From NCBI GenBank assembly GCA_003952965.2, contig CM025852.1:17809313-17873312 (forward strand): 64,000 nucleotides of DNA. The letters are read 5' to 3'. The notes under the pieces are model-generated. The model searched no databases and was not told the origin of the DNA. It saw nothing but the letters and a program-made list of their open reading frames with translations. Both the position numbers and the translations under genes were made by a program. The DNA is from Morella rubra (Eukaryota > Streptophyta > Magnoliopsida > Fagales > Myricaceae). Positions 57,770 through 64,000 of the stretch are shown here, piece after piece (position 1 is the first letter of the stretch; each line of letters opens with the position of its first letter).

Positions 57770-60700
57770 TCAAAGGATAAGATTGTAAAGGATCTCGTTC
57801 CAAGTGTCTGGAACACCCGTTAGACACCAGTGGCTGCAGTCCATCGTTGTTGTCCCGCCCAGCCCATAAGTAGAAGGATGCCCGTCTTTGCGCAGAAGCG
57901 AGAGGGTCGTTATATCAAGCAATTTGACGGGGTTCGTAATCTTTCCCAGTACACTCTTGAGCACGGCAACAGCCGGTGGCAGACCTCCAGGATAGGTGGA
58001 GCCCGGCAAAGGTTGCTTCTGCCCCGCGCAGCTCTTTGCTCTTGGTTCGTTCCATAGGCTGCCACTATAATTTAAATAATTCACTACCGACCAAATTAAA
58101 AGCGTCCTGAATAATGCTTGATTTATTTTGGCATTATTTGCCCCTCATTAACTTGTGCATTGTTAAGAAAGTTGCATTATTATAAGTGGGTAGTTGGGTA
58201 TTCTGTGAATTATAGAGGCTTTTGACTTGGGGCCACTCTTTAATGTGATTGTGTCCAATTTCATACTACTATATAATGTTTGACAAGTAAAACTTTTAAG
58301 AATTTTGAGTTTGTAGGAAAATTTTTTGAATTTAATTTTTTGTGGAAGTTTGTGAAATAATGGTGAAAAAGTTGAAGAGTATTTGATTGTAAAATAATTT
58401 TAATTGAAATTTGTTAAAAGAATAAAATAGAGAATATTTGATATAATTTTTTTAATAAAAATTCTTGAAATTCGTATTACAAGTATTAAAATTTGTGTAA
58501 AAAATTTAAGATTTTAAGATTTGGATGTAATTCAAAAGATGCATGCAATATCTCAGCATAGTTTTTTTTTTTATTGGTAACAATATCTTTAAATTGATGT
58601 ATGCTGCAGTTTTTTATCTGAATTGAACTATTTAATTCGTAAAACTAGATTTAACATGAATCTATTTGACATATTTTAAAATTGGCGAAAACTTTAGATA
58701 GTATACAGAGAACTTACTTGTAATGAGACGGGGATATTCCTTGAAAGAATACCGAAGTCACGGAAGGATAAATGTGTGTATCCACCCATCCTCCCCATGT
58801 TGTGAGTGCCATCTCGAAAGCAAGCATGCGATCCATGTCCTTGCTAATCTTTGGTCCGACTTGGACGTAATCCCATCTGACAATTCACAACGAATATTCC
58901 GTAATTATATAGCTTTCACCAACAATTATTACAATTGAAAAAGTCAAAATTTATCATTTTTTAAAAAAAAAAGACATGTTCATAATATATAGTAGCATAG
59001 GACAGTACGGTTGAGAAGTCCTCTCCGGTTCCACCAATGCCATGTGTTGAAGATGAGCATGTCTATTCCCTTCCATAGCTTGCCTCCCTCGATTGAATCA
59101 AGTTTCAAGACTCTGCCAATTTTTTCTCGGACGATGTCTACTAAATACAAATTCCGATTAACCATCACTTTCACTCCGTAATCCTGTAACACATTAGTAC
59201 TGATCTTTATGAGTGCTAGAGGAGAAAATTAATTAAACCTTTACATGTTCGAATAATTAAGAACATAGTAATATCAATTATAAATCAGCAGCCCTCATAT
59301 GTTGGGCGAGTATTTTGACTCGGCCTCGGAACCTTAACTAAACATAGTGATCAAGAATTTAAAGGTTATGTTTGGTTTGATTTTGAAAATATTTTTTGTA
59401 TGATGATTCAGATAAATTTTTATTTTATTTTGTTGAAAATATTGTAGATTATTTTGGATTGAAAAAAAATTTGTTAAAAGTTGTTGTAATTTATTAAAGT
59501 TTATTAAAAATTATTAAAATTTTGTAAAAAATTATTAGAATTTGTTAAAAAAGTATTGAAATTGATAAAAAAGTGAATGTGAATTTTTTTTTTTGAGAAT
59601 TAGTTAAATATAACCAAAATTTTCACGATTACTTATCTTTAGAAGTATAGAATATCCTAATCCTTGCTAAGATAAAGTTTTATTAAATATTTTTCCAAGC
59701 AAATGAAAAAAAATTCTTTTGCCAGCATCTTGTTATTTTCTCAACTCTTAGGCATATACTATTAAAGACAACTAAGTCGAAGGCTAGCTTCGCCGACAAC
59801 GACTCGTTTGTTCTGTTCACATAAGGACACGATAGCCCATAGGATTGGATCGCAGTCGCACCCAAGCTAAACGACGCTTTCTGTCTATCCTCACTCTGGT
59901 CAATGGTCATCTAGGATCACACGAAGCCAATACCAGATCTAAAGGTCAGTAGTGCACCGACAAGATGGTTTTCGTACTTTGTGGCCAGGTTTTTCTGCGT
60001 CAAGTCTCTTCGAAGGCGTGGTCCGGAATTTTTTTGAATTAAAATTTTATTAGAAATTTAATAAAACTTAATCGGTAGCTCAAATGGAGTGAGAGACTTG
60101 AGAACGTGGACTAAGTGCACACTCAAAGGTTAAAATTAAAACTTAAATATAACATCAGTTAGTGGACAAATTAATCTTTTCAAAATTTATCATGACATTA
60201 TTAAATAAATTTTTTTTAATAAAAATTAATAGGAGAAAAAGTAGTGAGAAAGGCATACCGTAAATGTGAATATGGAAAGATCTTCTTCTCTGGTTAAATT
60301 GTATTTAGCATCGGGCACGGCAGAATGAAGCATGCACGTCAATGACTGCCACTGATTTTTGCTCAAGGAATCTCCCACAAACATGATGCTTTTCCCTCGA
60401 TATCTCTCCAGAAAGTCTTCGCCATTAAATCTACGTACAGAACAAAAGTTTTCAGTTTATTTATCTATTTATAATATTTCATTTTTTTTTTGTATAAAAA
60501 AATTAAAGGAAGCTAGTTTCATACAAGGAAACATGAAATATATTACTTTTTAAAAGATATAATGGTAAATTGTAGAGGACAAAAAGATGATACATAGAAA
60601 CCAATAACTATAAGAGCTTCTTATACCTAGAAACGTTTTAAGTTTTTCCTTCTAGTGCCAAACAACAATTACGACGGAAAGTATCATAGCCCTGCTAGTC

Positions 60701-62036
60701 AATAGTGTACGCCGTACGGGCTAGGCATCGCAATTTCAATTTACACATGCGCAGCAGAGGTTGGGGGACCTAACGGACGAAAAAGGTAAAGAATAAGGGC
60801 TGAAATATCAAATACAAGATGCTAAGACATCCCCACCTTAGAGTCCGTGAGCTTGCTGACATGGAAGAACAGCTTTCTTGCCAGACGCTAAAAGAGCATC
60901 TATGTCTTGATTACTTTTAGAACTTTAATCGAATGCAGTGCAAGAAAAAAAGAAAATTTGATGGCAGCTATATGGAAAAGATGCTTTAAAAGGTGACAGC
61001 CAACTGGAGTCCGACAAAGCTCACATGAGCAGAGTCACATGAAGAGGTTAATAGATCCTGTGAAAGGTAAATAAAAGTTGGTCCCTGGAGAGATCAGTGA
61101 TGGATCTGAATCTACATTTTGAGAAGTATAATAACGTCACACAAGAGAACAAAATCCCAGACACTGATAACTTATTTTTCTATTTCTGTAAAAATGCTAA
61201 AAGCTATTTTTTTAATCAATCTCGAAAGAGTCAACATAATCTACCTCAATTAATTCGGTTAAAGTTTAGAAATAATTTATCTTAGGAGCCATGGCTCTTA
61301 CACTGAAACATGAGAGGTAATTCTAAAAGGGATGGCCTCTGTCGGGAAGGCAAAACAGGTGGGACATTTTCAGATTTCTTTGGGCTCTATAAGCTATTAG
61401 CAGGAGTAGAAAGCTCCCCGGAAAGACATGGGGTTTTGTTCATGAGTGCCCAATTAAAATCATCAAAACTACGCTGAAAATTATGCTGTCTTTTCACTAG
61501 AAAAGAGGAGAGCTTAAACCGAAGAAACAGAGTCGGAAATGGTGTCGAAGTCGGAACCATTGAAAGCAAGAGCAGAAAATGTGCACTGAACAGGAAATGG
61601 GTAAATATATAATAATGTCCTTCGGGGAAGTATAACTTTGTTTTGTCTAGTGACATGTTGGGAACATTGATCCTCAAAGCATCAGCAAGAAAAACGATGC
61701 AGTTCAGCACCAGCAATCACGAACATGGAAAAACAAAAAATTTACCAGAATAGGACGGTACCTAACAAGGTTGCAGCCAAGGGGCTGCCATCTGTACTTG
61801 GTGTAATCCAGATCCGGGCGGCCATTCTTCTGGCAACTGAACTCCCTCTCAATGAAGGGACATGCAGTTGGATTATAAAGCGGGTACGTTTTGTCCAGCA
61901 CCCATCTTCCCTTGAACAAATCACAGTCAGTTGCAGCATTGGCTTTGTGATGAATGGGAAGAACAAGAAGAAACACCAATGTATGCAGCAGAGCAACAGA
62001 AGCAAAGGAGAAACCACTATAAAGCCAGGAACCCAT
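57770..62036 (-). CDS. Trichome birefringence-like protein (TBL37-41 type O-acetyltransferase), one frame break
   Basis: Five exons: 62036-61762, 60430-60259, 59183-59009, 58876-58718 and 58064-57770. A signal/anchor segment ([16 protein letters not shown]) is followed by the PMR5N domain ([35 protein letters not shown]). The esterase motif [12 protein letters not shown] (GDS about residues 111-113), [10 protein letters not shown] and DCSHWC (DxxH) near the C-terminus are all kept. The family O-acetylates wall polysaccharides in the Golgi. Summed exons are 1076 nt, one short of a multiple of three. The loss maps to the end of exon 3, where GLLN replaces the usual G-x-S-Q-P before the conserved WDY. 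So either it is a pseudogene or there is a base-call error. An in-frame ATG also lies at 62060. Confidence 0.85.
59364..59615. mobile_element. MITE-like element in TBL intron 2
   Basis: Starts GGTTATGTTTGGTTTGATTT and ends in an imperfect inverted form (minus strand GGTTATATTTAACTAATT). It is flanked by AAA on both sides (59361-59363, 59616-59618). The interior is AT-rich with TTATTAAA words and no ORF. Confidence 0.5.
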
Positions 62037-62060
62037 TTCTATAAACCTTATCAAGTCCAA

Positions 62061-63160
62061 CTAGGGAGAGAAAATATAGTAAAGTAACAGAGGTGCTTCA
62101 GAGGGAAATGACAATATGAGGGCTAGAACTCTCCCATGTGTGGTGAGTATGCAAGAGTGTTTACAGAGGGAGGGTGACACATAAGGTGGTCCAATTGGAG
62201 GTGGTCCAATTGGATATGGTGCCCATATATTTCATGGTTTAAGAGAAAGATGGTTTCTTTTATATAATCTGAAATCTGAAGAGAGAGAGAGACATGTAGT
62301 GACAGATCAAATGGTCCAATGGGAGGTGATTTTCTTACTCTGTCTGGGTGGTGGAGTTTTAAATGCAGGGATTTTCTTCCCATTTGGGGAAAAGGAAAAA
62401 CTCTGTACGAGATGGCGCATGTGGACCATGTTGACAGTCCAATCAGTGGAAGACAATGTGCAATTTTATTAGGAAGTGAATCTGCTGTGTTCTATAGCTT
62501 TTCTGATCATTCAAAGTTTTTAGAATCCTCTAATCTTTATTTTTGCCTGTTTCTTGACATCTACAAATGACTTAAGCTGTCTGGAACGCACACCATTAAT
62601 AGAAACTCTAATAAAAAGACTGCTATGTACGCATGGGACATAAATTAGCAAATTTGTTCAGCCAATCTGGTAAAATCCAGAGGGACCAAACCAATGAATC
62701 CAGGCCATTTAAGGCATCGAAACTACTTCATTGGACGAGCATTGTCATGACTTCTTTGTATAAACAGAGCAAAGACGTACAGGAACCAATAATCTCCCAT
62801 TCAGTTTGCCTTTCCATTGTGTTGTATGGCTTTCTTGCATTTAGGATGTTAATTAGTTGGTGTTGTTTCGTGGTACAAAATAATAAAACATAATTTCAGT
62901 ACCACGTAATAACTAAGCAAGCCCCCAACAAATTACGAAAGAGTTGATTTAGTCAATGGGATGAAATGATAACGCATGAAATCATATTGGAATAACATAT
63001 TAATAAGATCAAAAGAAATGCATTATCAACTCTATATGACTTGATTTATCAGGCACGAATGCTTCGCTCCCTGTAAGTTCTTTTTTTTTTTTTTTACGAT
63101 ATATCGCTTAAAAGTATTTAATGTTGTATCTCAGAAATAATCTGGTAATTAAAAGTCCAA
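62061..63160. other. Region upstream of the TBL gene
   Basis: Presumed promoter and 5' UTR of TBL near 62061, then intergenic DNA. A perfect tandem pair of the 15-base word GGTGGTCCAATTGGA lies at 62184-62213, with a related GGTCCAATGGGAGGTG near 62312. No gene recognised. Confidence 0.5.
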
Positions 63161-63406
63161 CATAGGTTGAAGTTGCTGTTGTGGAAGGTAGCAAAGCCAA
63201 AGCTTTACCGCTTCGTCTGAACAGGATGCTGACCATGGGTGCCCACCATGCAATGGACAGGAGAAAACAAGTGAGCATTTATTTCACACTGCTCTATCAC
63301 ACTCATATCAGCCCATAGCAATCAGTGGATGGATTCATTCATTTTGGGCCATAATCTCCTGGAATGTGAGGGAAAGGTGGCCAGAGTTTATGTTGGCAAT
63401 GGTTAT
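63161..63406 (+). pseudogene. Possible LINE-type zinc-binding (zf-RVT-like) fragment
   Basis: The plus strand reads CPPCNGQEKTSEHLFHTALS, then SGWIHSFWAI and VRERWPEFMLAM, with a CxxC...H pattern like the zf-RVT segment of plant LINE-derived proteins. It is short and weak. It is the target of the Copia insertion at 63407. Confidence 0.3.
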
Positions 63407-63705
63407 TGTAACGTTTGGTAATCCAAAGGCAGAGAATACGAAGAAGAAGATGAGAGGAGATTTGTGAGAATGCTTTGTATATTCAATTAAAATGCACCTG
63501 TGTGTGCTGTACACTATATATAACGAATAAAGAATCCTAACTAACGGAGAAAAACCTGAAATGCCCTCTAACTAATTGTACATAAAGACAATGCTACGTA
63601 ACAGAAGGAATAACAAAATGAGGAACACAATAGGATCCAGCAGCTGTGTGAGAAGGATGAGAAGGCTGACTAGACTTGTACAACTCAACTTCTGTATGTA
63701 ATACA
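63407..63705 (-). repeat. Copia 3' LTR
   Basis: The minus strand starts TGTATTACATACAG right after a GGGGG tract (63706-63710, end of the polypurine tract) and ends near CGTTACA. 299 bases. The 5' LTR is outside the window, so the left border (TGTAACG at 63407) is provisional. Confidence 0.6.
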
Positions 63706-64000
63706 CCCCCACAAGCTGGGAATTTTTCTATTCCCAGCTTGGATAGATGCGAGTAAAAGAGAGAAGATGGTAGAGCTTTGGTAAAGAGGTCTGCAAGCTG
63801 AGCAGGGGTGCGAACATGAATAGTGTGAAGAAGATCGGCCTGAATTTGATCCTGAAGCAAGTGACAGTCAATCTCAATGTGCTTCGTACGTTTGTGAAAA
63901 ACTGGATTCGCGGCAATGTGTAGAGCCGCTTGATTATCACAGTGAAGAGCAGTTGGGGGTGGAGAATGTGAAGATCTTGGAGAAGATAACATACCCAAAC
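63594..64000 (-). pseudogene. Ty1/Copia pol, RNase H end, cut by the window edge
   Basis: Minus-strand reading [39 protein letters not shown] and [15 protein letters not shown] is the standard RNase H C-terminus of plant Copia polyproteins, ending [17 protein letters not shown]. The frame runs through the polypurine tract into the LTR before its stop at 63594. The rest of the element lies to the right of the window, so the integrity of the whole ORF cannot be judged. Confidence 0.92.

Noticed and set aside
61725-62087. Plus-strand ORF of 120 codons
   Set aside because: Antisense shadow of TBL exon 1.

Overview
The window is nuclear DNA from a eudicot plant, probably a woody rosid. The evidence is spliced genes with GT/AG introns, plant-only families (nodulin-like MFS carrier, trichome-birefringence-like acetyltransferase, TIR-NBS-LRR), a plant-type 5S rDNA array, and many plant transposon lineages (CACTA, hAT, Athila-type and other Gypsy, Copia, MITEs). 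A run of exactly 1000 N (30474-31473) is an assembly gap. The sequence does not fix the species.

Layout. 1-21018 is mostly one old CACTA (En/Spm) element, CACTA-1. It has blocks of palindromic CGATCG-type subterminal repeats, a decayed TNP2-type transposase, a decayed second gene of the Ptta/En/Spm type, and a right terminus ending in TAGTG at 21018. A solo-LTR-like segment (1561-2949) sits in its left arm. A 9.2 kb Athila-like Gypsy element (5196-14365, minus strand, TSD TATGG) splits the transposase reading frame exactly. CACTA-1 itself lies inside a broken TNL resistance gene (NB-ARC remnant 21019-21361). 22378-22703 is a Harbinger-like MITE.

22889-26938 (minus) is an intact three-exon nodulin-like MFS carrier gene. 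A 5S rDNA array (27484-about 30440) with seven minus-strand genes, about 400 bp apart, follows and runs up to near the assembly gap. After the gap come the last two coding exons of a UBTD-like ubiquitin-domain gene (plus strand). Convergent to it is a complete eight-exon gene for DNA polymerase delta subunit 3 (34078-39507, minus), with a MITE in intron 1.

41020-47270 is a complete 6.25 kb CACTA element, CACTA-2, with matching TIRs and a 3-bp TSD (ACA). It has dense CGGACG-type subterminal repeats and only remnants of a non-transposase transposon ORF. 47773-62036 is a trichome-birefringence-like (TBL) cluster. It contains a pseudogene (47773-48412), two exon fragments, and one nearly complete five-exon gene (57770-62036) with a single-base frame break in exon 3. 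A truncated Gypsy element (48573-56780) is wedged into the cluster, and its gag is split by a hAT element (51853-55761, TSD TCTTAACT). The right edge (63407-64000) is the 3' end of a Copia element.

The probable working host genes are the MFS carrier, POLD3, the UBTD-like gene, possibly the TBL gene, and the 5S array. Almost everything else is nested transposon sequence in various states of decay, and the nesting gives a relative insertion order.
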